DNA of 64,000 nt. Origin: Streptomyces sp. JJ36 (GTDB taxonomy: Bacteria > Actinomycetota > Actinomycetes > Streptomycetales > Streptomycetaceae). The position numbers and the translations under genes are program-made. Every line of letters starts with the position of its first letter. The stretch's first letter is position 1. The notes beneath the pieces were generated by a model. It saw only the letters and a program-made list of their open reading frames with translations, did not search any database and was not told the origin of the DNA. Location of the stretch: the NCBI RefSeq assembly GCF_021696945.1, contig NZ_JACYHE010000023.1:1-64000 (forward strand), written 5' to 3'. This document shows, one piece after another, positions 1-9,569 of the stretch.

Positions 1-26
1 GCTGACCCGAGCCGGCGCGCACCCGC

Positions 27-299
27 CGGTTCACCCCCGCCTGCGCGGGGACCACCGCGGCCGGCTTGTTCTTCGGCCGCGGCCGGGCGGTTCACCCCCG
101 CCTGCGCGGGGACCACAAAGACCAGGTGAACCAGCACCAGCGGTACAACGGTTCACCCCCGCCTGCGCGGGGACCACAAGTTCAGCGCCGCCTGCGCGAT
201 GGTCCACAGCGGTTCACCCCCGCCTGCGCGGGGACCACCGCGGTATCTGGGGCGTCCAGTCCTGACACCCCGGTTCACCCCCGCCTGCGCGGGGACCAC
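27..299 (-). CRISPR. Type I-E CRISPR array 1, cas2-proximal (runs off left edge)
   Basis: Five 29-bp repeats start at 27, 88, 149, 210 and 271, with four 32-bp spacers between them, and the array continues past the left edge of the window. Read on the minus strand each repeat begins GTGGTCCCCGCGCAGG and ends in the 8-nt handle GTGAACCG. The internal inverted repeat gives the short hairpin that Cas6e cleaves. Orientation by analogy with the E. coli repeat places the leader at the right end, directly against cas2. All five repeats look identical, so this seems a well maintained array. Confidence 0.97.
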
Positions 300-343
300 C
301 TTCGCGACCTGCGACGCTATAGTCGCTTTGCCATTTCGTTATC
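300..343 (-). promoter_or_regulatory. CRISPR leader of array 1, overlapping the 3' end of cas2
   Basis: This is the leader-end block next to the first repeat. Read on the minus strand it contains ATAACG, then GGCAAAG, then a TAG followed by CGCAGGTCGCGAAG at the repeat junction. The same block precedes arrays 2 and 3. Here its upstream half is the last codons and the stop of cas2, so coding and leader function overlap. Leader role is inferred from position and conservation. Confidence 0.7.
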
Positions 344-634
344 CGTCTCCATGGGATTCATCGCCACCAGCGTCAGACCATCGAAGTCGATCGGCCGGCG
401 CCTGCGTTCGCCCGCCGTCCGCAGCGCGTAGCCCTGCTCCGTCGCGGCCGGATGCAGGAGGACGGCCGCACCGCTGCCGATGGTTCCGACAACGGCCTCC
501 CATAGCTCGTCCCGGACCCGGGCGGACAGCGTTCCGACGTAGAGCCCCGGCATGGTCTCCGTCATCCACCGGCTGAGAGCACCACGCACATGGTCGGGTA
601 CTGCTGTGGTGGCGATGACGGTCATCTTGGCCAT
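317..634 (-). CDS. cas2: CRISPR-associated endoribonuclease/integrase subunit Cas2 (type I-E)
   Basis: A 105-residue protein that pairs with Cas1 in the spacer-integration complex. It starts MAKMTVIATTAVP and has the GLYVGTLSARVRDELW and GYALRTAGERRR segments typical of type I-E Cas2. Its length is close to the usual 95-110 residues. The ATG at 634 lies 2 bp after the cas1 stop, so the two are translated together at the end of the cas operon. Its stop codon lies only 17 bp from the first repeat of array 1, and the final nine codons form part of the conserved leader block seen also at arrays 2 and 3. Confidence 0.97.
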   Translation of the reverse strand: MAKMTVIATTAVPDHVRGALSRWMTETMPGLYVGTLSARVRDELWEAVVGTIGSGAAVLLHPAATEQGYALRTAGERRRRPIDFDGLTLVAMNPMETDNEMAKRL

Positions 635-636
635 GG

Positions 637-1617
637 CTACACCTCGTCCTGGCCGTAGTTGACGCCGCCGCTGACGCGTCCGGTCTCCGGGTCCCAGAGG
701 TCGACGAGTTCCTCCGTGGCTTCCTCCACGTCGTCGTCGGAGGCTCCGGAGCCCGGCTCGAGCAGGTTCTGGATGTCGGCGACGATCCGCGGGAGCAGGG
801 CGAACAGCCGGAGTCCCTCGCGAAAGGACCGTCGGGCCTCGCCTTCGGGGTCTCCGGAGCTGTGCAGCGAGAACGCCAGGGGCAGGGTCAGCCGGGTCTT
901 GTAGAGGTCGGCGACGTCGTAGACGAAGGACTGCGACGTGCCGGTGTGTACGAACCCGAGACCAGGCGTGCATCCAAGGGCGTTCACCGCCGCATGGACG
1001 ATTCCGTACAGGCACGTGTTCGCCGCGGAGAGGGCCTGGTTGACGGGGTCCTGGGCGTCCCAGTCGTCCGGGTTGTAGGACCGCTTGAACGGCCGGACGC
1101 CGTGCTGGGTGGCGAGCATCCGGTAGAGCGCCTTCATCCGTTGGCCTTCAAGGCCGCGGAGCCGGGCGATGGTCGCGTCCGGTGGTGCGCTGTCGCCGAA
1201 GCGCATGCGGTACATGCGGCGTGCGACTTCCGCACGCTGTGCCTCGTCGGCCCAGACGCGTGCCTGAGTCTCCAGCCAGCGGGTCGGGAGCGAGTCGGCC
1301 ACGGTGGTGCTGTAGCAGCGGACGCCTGCGGTTCCCGTGCACACGACGGTGGTGCGATGCCGCGCGAGCGTGGTGAGGGCACGTGTGGTGATGGACGCGC
1401 CGGGGCCCAGGAGCAGGCAGCTCAGTGCCGCGGTCGGCAGAGGGATGCGTTGTTCTCCGTCAGCGGTCTCGACGACGGCGTCGACGCCGGTGTCGTCCTG
1501 CACCACACGGACGATGTCCAGGTACAGGAAGGACAGGCTGTCGCCGATGCGCGGCAGCATCGCGGCGGTGGGGACGGCCAGGCGCCGCCGCGCCTGGCCG
1601 TGCGGGCGTGCGCTCAT
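637..1617 (-). CDS. cas1: CRISPR-associated integrase Cas1 (type I-E)
   Basis: A 326-residue metal-dependent integrase that, with Cas2, inserts new spacers at the leader end of arrays. Residues matching the E. coli catalytic set are visible: E157 in GLEGQRMKALYR, H224 in GFVHTGTSQSF and D237 in YDVADLYK. Length and motif order fit the type I-E family, with about 20 extra N-terminal residues. It overlaps the end of cas6e by 4 bp (start inside the previous stop), indicating translational coupling. Adjacent cas2 follows after 2 bp. Confidence 0.98.
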   Translation of the reverse strand: MSARPHGQARRRLAVPTAAMLPRIGDSLSFLYLDIVRVVQDDTGVDAVVETADGEQRIPLPTAALSCLLLGPGASITTRALTTLARHRTTVVCTGTAGVRCYSTTVADSLPTRWLETQARVWADEAQRAEVARRMYRMRFGDSAPPDATIARLRGLEGQRMKALYRMLATQHGVRPFKRSYNPDDWDAQDPVNQALSAANTCLYGIVHAAVNALGCTPGLGFVHTGTSQSFVYDVADLYKTRLTLPLAFSLHSSGDPEGEARRSFREGLRLFALLPRIVADIQNLLEPGSGASDDDVEEATEELVDLWDPETGRVSGGVNYGQDEV

Positions 1618-2264
1618 CGCGCCGGTGCGATGCTCAGGAGGCCGCAGCCGTAGGACTTGCCACGCCCGAAGCCCGAGGCCAGGTGTTCGGCCAGCGCTTC
1701 CGCGTCACGGACGACCGCCTGCCCGTCGAAGCGGGTGCGGGCATGTGTGACCGTATGCCGGTCGCGGCGTGCGCCGACGGCGTCCCCCAGCTGCACGCTG
1801 GTGAGCGTGCGGACCGCGAGGCCGGCGCGGTCGGCCTGGCGCAGCCACCACTCCTCGGCCTCCTGGCCGTGCAGGGGCACGACCTGTTTCGGTCGCCCGG
1901 CAGTGGTGTTCTTCCCCAGCTTCCGGGTGGCGTTGGCGGTGATCCGGTAGTGCACCGTCGTCCCGTTGCGGAGCTGTTCCAGCAGGGGTGTGAGTTCCTT
2001 GGCTCGTGCCATCCCGTAGGCCGGGTCGAGACGGGCAGGGTCGGGCTTCACGGCGCTCTGGACGAGAATCATGTGCCCGGATGGCGTCTCGTCGAGCCGG
2101 AAGAGCACGCCGGCCTGTCGGCGTGCGTCGGCGCCGAGGTCGTCGGGGAAGAGGCTCATCACGCGGTGGTGCAGTCCGACGGCGCTGCGCACGTCGCGTC
2201 GGGCGTCCCGGCTGTTGCGGGTGTCGGGGCGGATCTGCGTGACCCACAAGGGCTTGGTGATCAC
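1614..2264 (-). CDS. cas6e: CRISPR pre-crRNA endoribonuclease Cas6e (Cse3/CasE)
   Basis: A 216-residue protein that cuts the repeat hairpin and remains bound to the crRNA 3' end in Cascade. The N-terminal LHHRVMSLFPDD segment (residues 31-42) carries the His expected near the active site. The C-terminus has the Gly-rich GFGRGKSYGCGLL loop of Cas6e. The GTG start overlaps the cas5e stop by 4 bp. One enzyme must process three slightly different repeats in this locus, which differ at the fourth base and in the handle. Confidence 0.97.
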   Translation of the reverse strand: MITKPLWVTQIRPDTRNSRDARRDVRSAVGLHHRVMSLFPDDLGADARRQAGVLFRLDETPSGHMILVQSAVKPDPARLDPAYGMARAKELTPLLEQLRNGTTVHYRITANATRKLGKNTTAGRPKQVVPLHGQEAEEWWLRQADRAGLAVRTLTSVQLGDAVGARRDRHTVTHARTRFDGQAVVRDAEALAEHLASGFGRGKSYGCGLLSIAPAR

Positions 2265-3100
2265 GAGACCTCCGTGCGGTGGTCGGGGGCTAGGTAGTCG
2301 TGAAGGGCTTCGAGGTAGTCAGCGCCGTAGCCGCCGCAGAGTCCGGCGGGCAGTTGCAGCGTGATGCGGTGGACGGGCCGCGTTCGGTAGCGCCGGTCGA
2401 GCGGCGCGAAGGAGACGGGGTCGTCCTGGGCCTCACTGGCGATGTGTGCGGACCCCTCGCTCACGGTGTCCCCCGCGAGTCCGTCCAGGGGCCGGTCGGA
2501 GGTGAAGCCCACGGCCACCGTCCGCCCTGCCGCCGGTTTCCCGCTGTCGTGCGGGGCAGGGCGGGCCAGCGGAAGGTGCAGGAGTCGCCGTTCCGCTTCC
2601 GGGACGGGGCCAGTGAGCAGCAGCGGACCGCTGGGCGGACACGAGCGGCGGCCGAGGTAGGGCGGCCACTCAGGGCGGCGCAGGGCCTGCGCACAGCGTT
2701 CCAGCAGCGCGTCGTCCGTCGCCGTGGCGGCGACCGTGAACACGGCGTCCTGCAGGTAGTACCTGTGCGAGAGGAGCGTTCCGGTGTCTCCCGGACGCCG
2801 CTTGCCTTCGGCGGTGGCGACGGTGAGGTGACGCGGCAGTCCGCCGCCGACGGTGTGCAGGTCCCGCATGCGGGTGCCGGGACGGTCGATGCGCACGGTG
2901 AAGCCCAGGGCCGCCAGGTCGTCGCAGGGCTCGTCCCTGCGGCGTCCCAGAGCAGCGCTGATCAGGCCGATGAGTGCGGACCGCGTCGGTGCCGGGGCGG
3001 TGTCGCGCTTGTGGGTGAAGCGCGAGTGCTCACCCCAGGACTGCAGGGGTGCGGCGAGCTGGAGCAGCAGCCCCTGGGCGTTCGGGGCGTCGGACGTCAT
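2261..3100 (-). CDS. cas5e: Cascade subunit Cas5e (CasD)
   Basis: A 279-residue RAMP-fold subunit that caps the crRNA 5' handle and joins Cas8e to the Cas7 backbone. The start MTSDAPNAQGLLLQLAAPLQ and the following SWGEHSRFTHKRDTAPAPT are characteristic of the type I-E family (PLQSWG motif, then the T-x-P-T-x-S patch). It is somewhat longer than the E. coli protein (224 residues), as is common in actinobacteria. It overlaps both cas7e and cas6e by 4 bp, so it sits in a tightly coupled operon. Confidence 0.96.
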   Translation of the reverse strand: MTSDAPNAQGLLLQLAAPLQSWGEHSRFTHKRDTAPAPTRSALIGLISAALGRRRDEPCDDLAALGFTVRIDRPGTRMRDLHTVGGGLPRHLTVATAEGKRRPGDTGTLLSHRYYLQDAVFTVAATATDDALLERCAQALRRPEWPPYLGRRSCPPSGPLLLTGPVPEAERRLLHLPLARPAPHDSGKPAAGRTVAVGFTSDRPLDGLAGDTVSEGSAHIASEAQDDPVSFAPLDRRYRTRPVHRITLQLPAGLCGGYGADYLEALHDYLAPDHRTEVS

Positions 3101-4272
3101 GCGGTCTCCGCCGCGGAGTTGTCGAGGGCGGCCTGAACGGCTCCGCTGGTGAGGTCCTCGAAGGAGTCCACACGGCGTCCCAGGGCGGCGAGGTCCTTGG
3201 CCTCCAGGGAGGCGTGGGCGCTGTAGATGGTGCCGGAGTCGCCGAGGAGGCGTCCTGCCGCCGCGGCGTAGGTCTCCAGGGCCTCGATGGACGGCCGGGT
3301 GTAGCCGCCCTCCATGTCGGCGCGGACGGGCCGTTCGAAGGCAGAGGCGTAGGAGACGGGCCGGTCGGTGCGGACGCAGACGTGGGCCAGGTCGGGGATG
3401 GTGTGGGGGGCCGTGGAGTTCTTCTTGGCCGCCGGCATCGACAGCAGGGCCGCGTCGAGGAATGCGACGGCGAGGCGGCGGGCGTCGTCGGTGTCGCCGC
3501 CGAGGTTGTGCAGCAGGTCGGCCAGGTCGAGGACGACGTAGCGGTAGAGGACTCCGGCGCTGTGCTCGGCGTGACCCATGTGGGCGCTTCCCGTGCTGTC
3601 ACCCCAGCCGTCGGTCACGTCGTCGACGGCGCTGAAGTAGTCGATCTCGGTGTCGGTGCCGTGCGTGGTGAAGGCGTGCGCCACCTGGACGGCACCGTCG
3701 ACCTTGGCGTCCTCGACCTGGGCGAGCATCCGCCCGAAGAGGTTGATCACGCCGTTCCGGGAACGCAGCACGGCATCGACGCGGTCGGTGGGGACCACGG
3801 CGTCCTTCTGCTTGAGCGTCTTGGTGTCCTTGGCCGACTCCAGCGCGGAGCGGTGTTCGGCGGCCAGGGCGGCGAGTTCGGCCACAGCGGTGTCCGGTAC
3901 GTAGACCATGGCGGCGCTGGACCAGGCTGCGTCGCCCGCTTCCTTGCTCGGGGGCTCGGCTCCGACACTGCTGGCGACCACGATGTGGCGGCCGGCGCGG
4001 GCGGCCAGGCCCTGCGGCCAGTTGTGCGGTTCGGCGGTGAGGTGCCGCTCGATGCGCTCGGCGAGACGCCGCGTGCGCAGGGCGCCCTCTCCCACCTGCT
4101 GCTGCAGGCGGAGCCGCATGACGCGCTTCCAGGACTGGCTGCTGATGCGGGTGCGGTTGACGCCGCCGAACTCGACGGTCTTGACCGAGTTGGTGTCGTC
4201 GCGGTTGAGGTTGGCGTAGGGGATGGTCTGCAGGATGTGGGCTTCGATGAAGCGGCCGGGGACGGCGGTCAC
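3097..4272 (-). CDS. cas7e: Cascade backbone subunit Cas7e (CasC/Cse4)
   Basis: A 391-residue protein, six copies of which form the Cascade backbone along the crRNA spacer. The N-terminus has FIEAHILQTIPYANLNRDD and then GGVNRTRISSQSWKR, the signature of the CasC/Cse4 family. The GTG start is supported by a GAGGAG ribosome-binding site about 8 nt upstream. It is 28 bp downstream of cse2 and overlaps cas5e by 4 bp. Length is slightly above the E. coli protein (363 residues). Confidence 0.97.
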   Translation of the reverse strand: MTAVPGRFIEAHILQTIPYANLNRDDTNSVKTVEFGGVNRTRISSQSWKRVMRLRLQQQVGEGALRTRRLAERIERHLTAEPHNWPQGLAARAGRHIVVASSVGAEPPSKEAGDAAWSSAAMVYVPDTAVAELAALAAEHRSALESAKDTKTLKQKDAVVPTDRVDAVLRSRNGVINLFGRMLAQVEDAKVDGAVQVAHAFTTHGTDTEIDYFSAVDDVTDGWGDSTGSAHMGHAEHSAGVLYRYVVLDLADLLHNLGGDTDDARRLAVAFLDAALLSMPAAKKNSTAPHTIPDLAHVCVRTDRPVSYASAFERPVRADMEGGYTRPSIEALETYAAAAGRLLGDSGTIYSAHASLEAKDLAALGRRVDSFEDLTSGAVQAALDNSAAETA

Positions 4273-4300
4273 GGGGGTCTCCTCGGGAGTCGGTGCGGGG

Positions 4301-4960
4301 TCAGCTGTCGTCGTGTGCGGTGTGCTGGTGCTCTTCGGTGTCGGCCGCTTCGGCGGCCTCCTGCGCGGCGCGCATCCGCCGCCGGTAGTAGGTCTGCAGC
4401 CAGGTGCGGCCGATGCGTTGGCGGTGGCGATCCCAGTAGGTGAGGTCGAGCAGGAGCTGGGCGAAGTCGACGTGGTCCTGCCGGGTGGTGATGAGGCGGA
4501 CGGCGGCCGGGATGTGGCGGTGCAGGCCGCTCACGCTCTGCCGGGTGAGAAGGCTGAGGCGGGCTTCCGCCGCGCTCTCACGGACGCGGCCCCCGTCCAC
4601 GGCGTCGGCGAGACAGCGTCCGAGGTTGCGGGGCTTCCTCTCCTGCTGCTGGGCGCTCTGCTCCTCGTCGGCGCGGCGCCGGGCTGCAGGGGGGAGGGAC
4701 GCGATCATCGAGGCGACGGCGTAGTAGGCGCGCTGCCTGCTCTCGGGGAGGTCGTCCGGGACGTGTCCTGCGATGACCGCGTGCATGCGCGGGCTGCGGT
4801 CCAGCGTGCGTCCCAGTCCGCTGCGCAGTGCCGCCCGCCGGCCGGGGTCGTCGCAGAGATCGTGCACTCGGCTGACGTACTTCTCGGCACGGGCGTATGC
4901 GGCAGACGGACCGCGCGCCTCTGCCGGGTCCTTGGAGGGTGGGGAGAGCGTGTCGGTCAT
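4301..4960 (-). CDS. cse2: Cascade small subunit Cse2 (CasB, Cas11e)
   Basis: A 219-residue helical protein, present as a dimer in Cascade, that stabilises the R-loop. The chosen ATG (MTDTLSPPSKDPAEAR) has AAAGGAG 6 nt upstream; the open frame extends further but lacks such a site. The C-terminal half has the family segment DFAQLLLDLTYWDRHRQRIG followed by TWLQTYYR. It lies between cas8e (59 bp gap) and cas7e (28 bp gap), the canonical type I-E position. An acidic and His-rich tail (EEHQHTAHDDS) is probably unstructured. Confidence 0.96.
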   Translation of the reverse strand: MTDTLSPPSKDPAEARGPSAAYARAEKYVSRVHDLCDDPGRRAALRSGLGRTLDRSPRMHAVIAGHVPDDLPESRQRAYYAVASMIASLPPAARRRADEEQSAQQQERKPRNLGRCLADAVDGGRVRESAAEARLSLLTRQSVSGLHRHIPAAVRLITTRQDHVDFAQLLLDLTYWDRHRQRIGRTWLQTYYRRRMRAAQEAAEAADTEEHQHTAHDDS

Positions 4961-5019
4961 GGTGCTCCTTTCGGGTGCCGGTCGGGCGGTGCTTCCCGGG
5001 CCGGTCGGGTGGGAGTGCT

Positions 5020-6528
5020 CTATCGGCGCCGGCGACCGCCGAAGATCTCCAAACGGGCTTCCTCCACGGCCCGGACGGCCCGCGGCGTCGGCGGGGCGGA
5101 ATCGGTGACACGCTCGAAGGTGTCCAGGGCCGATCGCCGGAAGTCCCGCCAGCCGCCCTCGAAGTCGCGGGCCTGCAACCGTGTCCAGAACAAGGCCTCG
5201 GCCGCCGGCCAGTAGAGCGCGGCCGCCTGGTCGGACCAGGCGCATTCGCCGACCTTGTTGCTCTCGGTGATGTCGGCCCACGCCTTCTTCACCGCCCAGG
5301 CCAGACGTCCGCCGTAGCGCTCACCCGCGACACGGAGGGCGCCGATGCTGTGCGCGAGCTCCGGTTCGTTGTCGTCGATGTTCGCCAGGACGGGCGGAGT
5401 CGTTGCGGATACGTACTGGACGTCCTTCGTCTTGCCGTCCTGCTCGAAACCGAGGGCGCGCACGGCCAGGTTGTCCAGCACCTCTTCCAGTTCTGCGGTA
5501 CTGGCGAGCACGGTCGGCCGACGCGGCCGGCCGGCCCCGGTGGCGTTCTTCAGAAGGAGAGCGTCCAGGTCCCGCCACAGCGCGCGGCCCGAATCCGCGT
5601 ACCGCGGGTAGGGATTGCCCTGCTGGCTGGTCTGCCAGATCAGGTACGCGTCATCGGTCCTGGGGAGCTTCTGCCGGTGTGCCCAGGTGACGTACGCGTC
5701 CTTGACGGTCCGGCCGTCTTCGTCCGGGACGAGGAGAACGGCGTGCTGCCATCCACTGGTGAGCCGCGAGCAGGGCCCCTTGCCGGTTTCCGGGGCGGAG
5801 AGCGGATCGAGCGGACCGGGCCGCTCCCACGGGCACAGGTCGGTCTCGGCTCTGTCGGTCGTCTCCGGCGGCACGAGTCCGGCGAGCAGGCTCTCCAGGA
5901 GGGTCGAGCCCTCGGGGTGGTAGGAGAGGCTGGACCGGAGCGGGCCTGCGGAAACGTCTGCGGCGCTGGCCTTCTCGACGTTCCGCGTGCCGCAGCGTCC
6001 CGAGGGCCCGTAGTAGAGCCACATGAGGAGGTGCAGGGCGGCTTCCGGCGCCTGAGGCAGGTGAGGTGCGGCGTCGCGATGGTGGCCGAACCAGGAGTGG
6101 TTGTTGCCGGCGGAGCGGCCGAACAGCAGCTTGTTCACCCCGGCGGGCTTGGGGCACTGCTCGGCGAGCCGCGGGTCCTGCAGGAAGGGGCGCGGGCCGA
6201 ACAGGTCGAAGGATTCGGAGAGGGGCTCCAGATAGTCGTCCACACGCTGTGCGTCGATGCCCGTGTGAAGAACGTCCGCGCGCCGGTCCAGCCAGTCCTC
6301 TCTGCCCTTCCGCGCCTCGTCCAGCCCGGTGACGCGTGCGGTCAGGGCGTAGAGGATGCGGTAGAGAGCCGACAGGGCGGGGGGCGGGCTCACGGTCAGG
6401 GCGGCGATGTCCTGAGCGTGGACGAGCACATCGCGCAGCCCTACCGCCGGTGGGCCCTGGTGGCCGGGTTTCCACCTCACGCCGAGCCACGGCTTCGTCG
6501 TCAGCGGGTAGCGAGCCCCACGAGGCAT
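5020..6528 (-). CDS. cas8e: Cascade large subunit Cas8e (Cse1/CasA)
   Basis: A 502-residue protein, the same length as E. coli Cse1, which recognises the PAM and recruits Cas3. Visible family features are GLRDVLVHAQDIAAL near the N-terminus, FDLFGPRPFLQDPR around residue 110, and NKLLFGRSAGNNHSWFGHH around residue 135. The ATG is preceded by an AAAGG ribosome-binding site. It follows cas3 by 95 bp on the same strand and opens the Cascade gene set. Confidence 0.97.
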   Translation of the reverse strand: MPRGARYPLTTKPWLGVRWKPGHQGPPAVGLRDVLVHAQDIAALTVSPPPALSALYRILYALTARVTGLDEARKGREDWLDRRADVLHTGIDAQRVDDYLEPLSESFDLFGPRPFLQDPRLAEQCPKPAGVNKLLFGRSAGNNHSWFGHHRDAAPHLPQAPEAALHLLMWLYYGPSGRCGTRNVEKASAADVSAGPLRSSLSYHPEGSTLLESLLAGLVPPETTDRAETDLCPWERPGPLDPLSAPETGKGPCSRLTSGWQHAVLLVPDEDGRTVKDAYVTWAHRQKLPRTDDAYLIWQTSQQGNPYPRYADSGRALWRDLDALLLKNATGAGRPRRPTVLASTAELEEVLDNLAVRALGFEQDGKTKDVQYVSATTPPVLANIDDNEPELAHSIGALRVAGERYGGRLAWAVKKAWADITESNKVGECAWSDQAAALYWPAAEALFWTRLQARDFEGGWRDFRRSALDTFERVTDSAPPTPRAVRAVEEARLEIFGGRRRR

Positions 6529-6623
6529 GGTGATTCTGCCTTTCTACGGCTGGGCAGGATGAGAAGCGGGAGAAGAGCTGCGTCACGGGCCTGGACCTGG
6601 GAACGGAGCAGGGGACGCTTGCG

Positions 6624-9569
6624 TCAGGCCCCTGGCTGGGCAGCGTCCTCGGCAGACCGGAATTCGCCCGCTGAGCCGTCCGGCTCCGAAGCAGGCGCAA
6701 GCCCGTCCTCGCCATAGGCCACAGCCCCGGGCTTGAGCTTGCCCCGCCAGACGCCGCGTACATCCCGGCGCATCGGCATCAGTGCCCAGGAGCGCAGAAC
6801 GGCGTTCTCCTCCCACGCTGCGGGCCGCGGCATCATCTCGGCGCCTTCACCCAGCCAGCGGCCGGGCACCGGAATCACGTGGTGCGCGACCAGCTGGGCC
6901 TCGTCACGGGTGATCCGCTGAGGGCCGTGGGCCCCGGGAACGGGAAGCGTGCCGGCCTCGTCGAGAGTCCAGCCGGACTCGCCCTGCTCGTACGCGCACA
7001 CCACCCGTGCGGAGTCCGCGCCGAGACGCGTGGCGATCAGGGACTCGTCGACCGGAACGGAGGTCTCACTCAGCCGACGCAAGTCCTTCCCGAGGCCCCT
7101 CGGGGAAGGGATGCGCACCATGGCGGCAAGCTGTTCCTCGGCCGCCTCCCCAGCGAGTCGCTCGGCATCCGCCGACGCCAGCCGGCGTTCCATATCCTCG
7201 CTGAGGTCTTCCACGTCGAACTCTTCGGCGTACACGGCATCCACGAGGCTTTGCAGGTCCCGGGGGACGTCGAAGGCCCGCTCCTCCGACGACGCGAGCA
7301 GCCGGCTGGTCCGCAGCAGGAGCCCTTCGTCGTAGACGGCGCCCCACTCCTTCGGCCTTTCGAACGTCCCGTCGGAGCTGACGGGGTCGAGGACGACCAC
7401 ATCAACCGTGGGGCGCCCGGCGTGGGCGTCCGAGAGCCACCGGGGCCGCCGGGCGGCATGGGGATCGGGCACGTCGGGATGGAGTCGGTGCCGCTGGCAG
7501 CGTCCGGCCCGCTGGACGAGCTGGGCAACCGGGGCAAGGTCGCTGATGACCAGATCGAAGTCCAGGTCCAGCGACTGCTCGACGATCTGCGTGGCCACCA
7601 TCACCGCACCGTGGCGTGGCCGGCCACCGTGCTTCCCGAATGTCGCCTCGGAACCGTCCTGGATCTCGGCGCGGTCGCGGGCGCGGAACCGCGAGTGCAG
7701 CAGGGACAGTTCAGGGACTTCGCCTTCCTGGGACTTCAGTTCGGCGAGCCACTCTCGGAGCACGTTCCAGGTTGCCTGTGCTTCAGACACGGTGGTGCAG
7801 CACACGAGCACGCAGCCGCCGTCGTCCAGGACCGGGCGCAGGAGGTCCTTGATCACGAAGAGTCTGTGTTGCGGGTTCGAGGGCTCCAAGTCCCGCCGTA
7901 CCGGCTCGACCTGGAAGCGCAGCCGATGCGGGCGTTCGCTCGGCACCTCACGAGGCCGGCTGACGGACCCGTCGGCATCCACCCATGCCCAGCCGGGATA
8001 GTGAAGTTGCAGCCCTCCCGTGCCCGCTGGGGCTTCCTCCTCTTCGCCGCGGCCACGTACGTAGGCCGCGAGCAACGATCGTGCCGTGTCGCCCGTCAGC
8101 GTCGCGGACAGCACGACGACGGGTACGCGCATCGCGCCCAGCCACTCCAGGAGTCGCACCAGCAGGGCGTGCATCCACGGGCCGTAGGCGTGAGCCTCGT
8201 CGATGACGAGAACCTTCCCGGACAGGGCCAGCATCCGCAGCACGTTGTAGCGGACGGGGAGAACCGCAGCCAACGCCTGGTCGATCGTAAAGACGCTCAG
8301 CGGCGCCAGGAGCCCGCGCCGGCCACCGTGCAGCCATCGCCCGGCTTCGGTGGACGACCGCCGTCCGGACAGCACCTGATCGGCTTCGGACGACTCCGCT
8401 GCCGCGGAACCCGCTGCGGTGGTCGCGAGCCACGCCATGCTGTGCACCCGGGTCAGAGCAGCGTCGTTCTGCAGCGCTCGCCGTGCGAAGGCGTCGACAC
8501 GCTCGTACATCGCATCGGCAGTCGCCATGGTGGGCAGCGAGAAGCCGATTCCGGTGGAGCCGGTTGCTTCAGCGAGCACCGCGGCCGCCTCCAGTGCGGC
8601 CTCCGTCTTGCCGTCCCCAGCGGGAGCGGTGATCAGCAGCAGACCGCTCCCCGATCCCTGGTCCACGAGTCCGGGCAGGTCGCTCGCCAGGGATGACTGC
8701 AGCCGGTTCGGCTCGAAGCCGTAGCGTCCGCTGAAGGACGTTGCCGAGGTGAGCCGGGCGCGGCCGAGGCCGGCATCGCGCACGACGCCTGGGGCATCCA
8801 TGACCGACTGCTTCCAGTGGGCCTGGAGGTCGTCCTCGTCAGCGGCCCATCCACCAGCAGGCAGGCGAGGGGCGATGAACGCTTCCTGGCTCGCCAGCCA
8901 GTCGGCGACCACCACCAGCCCGGAGACCACGACGGCAAGCGCAGGCGGCAGAGACGCGGTGAGAGCCCCGGCTCCGGTCACACGCTGCAACGCACGTACG
9001 TGCGCGCGGCATTGGTCGTCCCATGCAGGCCCTCCGCCGAGGGCCGGGCAATGAGCCCGCGGAGCCGTGAGCGCCCCGCGCTGCAACGAGTCCCAGAACC
9101 GGCCGTGATGGCCGCCGAGTATCTGAGCGACCTGATGGCCGACGTGCCTTCGCGCGGTGCGGCCGGACGGGTAACCGAGCTCGGCGAGGAGCTCCGGCAA
9201 CACCCTGTGCGTGGCCTCGCTGTGGTGCAGTCGCCGTTCCTCGTCGGTGACCTTCCCGGAACCGTAGTCCTGTTCCCCGGCCATCAGCGCCTCGTACAGC
9301 TCGGGCACCTTCACCTGAAAGGGTGGGCTGATCTTGCCGACGTCGTGCAGACCCGCCCAGAAGCTCACCAGTTGACGTAACTCTCCTGGCGACAGCCCAG
9401 TCTCCGCCGCGGCCCGTTCAGCAGCCAGGCCCTCAAGCCAGACGTCCCAGAGCGCCCCCGCCATGGCAGCGGTGTCCAGCAGGTGACATACCAGCGGATA
9501 CGCGCGATCCAGTCCCGCCTGCTTCCCCCACAGGCGAGAATCAACTTGAGTGCGCAACCGAACCCCCAC
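6624..9569 (-). CDS. cas3: CRISPR-associated helicase-nuclease Cas3 (HD domain plus DExH helicase)
   Basis: The effector nuclease recruited to Cascade R-loops. From the GTG chosen here it is 981 residues. The HD nuclease domain comes first (CHLLDTAA, GLHDVGK, LHHSEATHR and GGHHG). The SF2 helicase follows, with Walker A APAGDGKTEA near residue 315, DEAH near 457, SAT near 488 and a QRAGRCQR motif VI. An in-frame ATG at 9671 would add 34 residues that do not resemble Cas3 and lie in AT-rich, promoter-like DNA, so a start at 9569 or the TTG at 9557 is more likely. It is the first gene of the cas operon and is divergent from array 2. Confidence 0.95.
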   Translation of the reverse strand: MGVRLRTQVDSRLWGKQAGLDRAYPLVCHLLDTAAMAGALWDVWLEGLAAERAAAETGLSPGELRQLVSFWAGLHDVGKISPPFQVKVPELYEALMAGEQDYGSGKVTDEERRLHHSEATHRVLPELLAELGYPSGRTARRHVGHQVAQILGGHHGRFWDSLQRGALTAPRAHCPALGGGPAWDDQCRAHVRALQRVTGAGALTASLPPALAVVVSGLVVVADWLASQEAFIAPRLPAGGWAADEDDLQAHWKQSVMDAPGVVRDAGLGRARLTSATSFSGRYGFEPNRLQSSLASDLPGLVDQGSGSGLLLITAPAGDGKTEAALEAAAVLAEATGSTGIGFSLPTMATADAMYERVDAFARRALQNDAALTRVHSMAWLATTAAGSAAAESSEADQVLSGRRSSTEAGRWLHGGRRGLLAPLSVFTIDQALAAVLPVRYNVLRMLALSGKVLVIDEAHAYGPWMHALLVRLLEWLGAMRVPVVVLSATLTGDTARSLLAAYVRGRGEEEEAPAGTGGLQLHYPGWAWVDADGSVSRPREVPSERPHRLRFQVEPVRRDLEPSNPQHRLFVIKDLLRPVLDDGGCVLVCCTTVSEAQATWNVLREWLAELKSQEGEVPELSLLHSRFRARDRAEIQDGSEATFGKHGGRPRHGAVMVATQIVEQSLDLDFDLVISDLAPVAQLVQRAGRCQRHRLHPDVPDPHAARRPRWLSDAHAGRPTVDVVVLDPVSSDGTFERPKEWGAVYDEGLLLRTSRLLASSEERAFDVPRDLQSLVDAVYAEEFDVEDLSEDMERRLASADAERLAGEAAEEQLAAMVRIPSPRGLGKDLRRLSETSVPVDESLIATRLGADSARVVCAYEQGESGWTLDEAGTLPVPGAHGPQRITRDEAQLVAHHVIPVPGRWLGEGAEMMPRPAAWEENAVLRSWALMPMRRDVRGVWRGKLKPGAVAYGEDGLAPASEPDGSAGEFRSAEDAAQPGA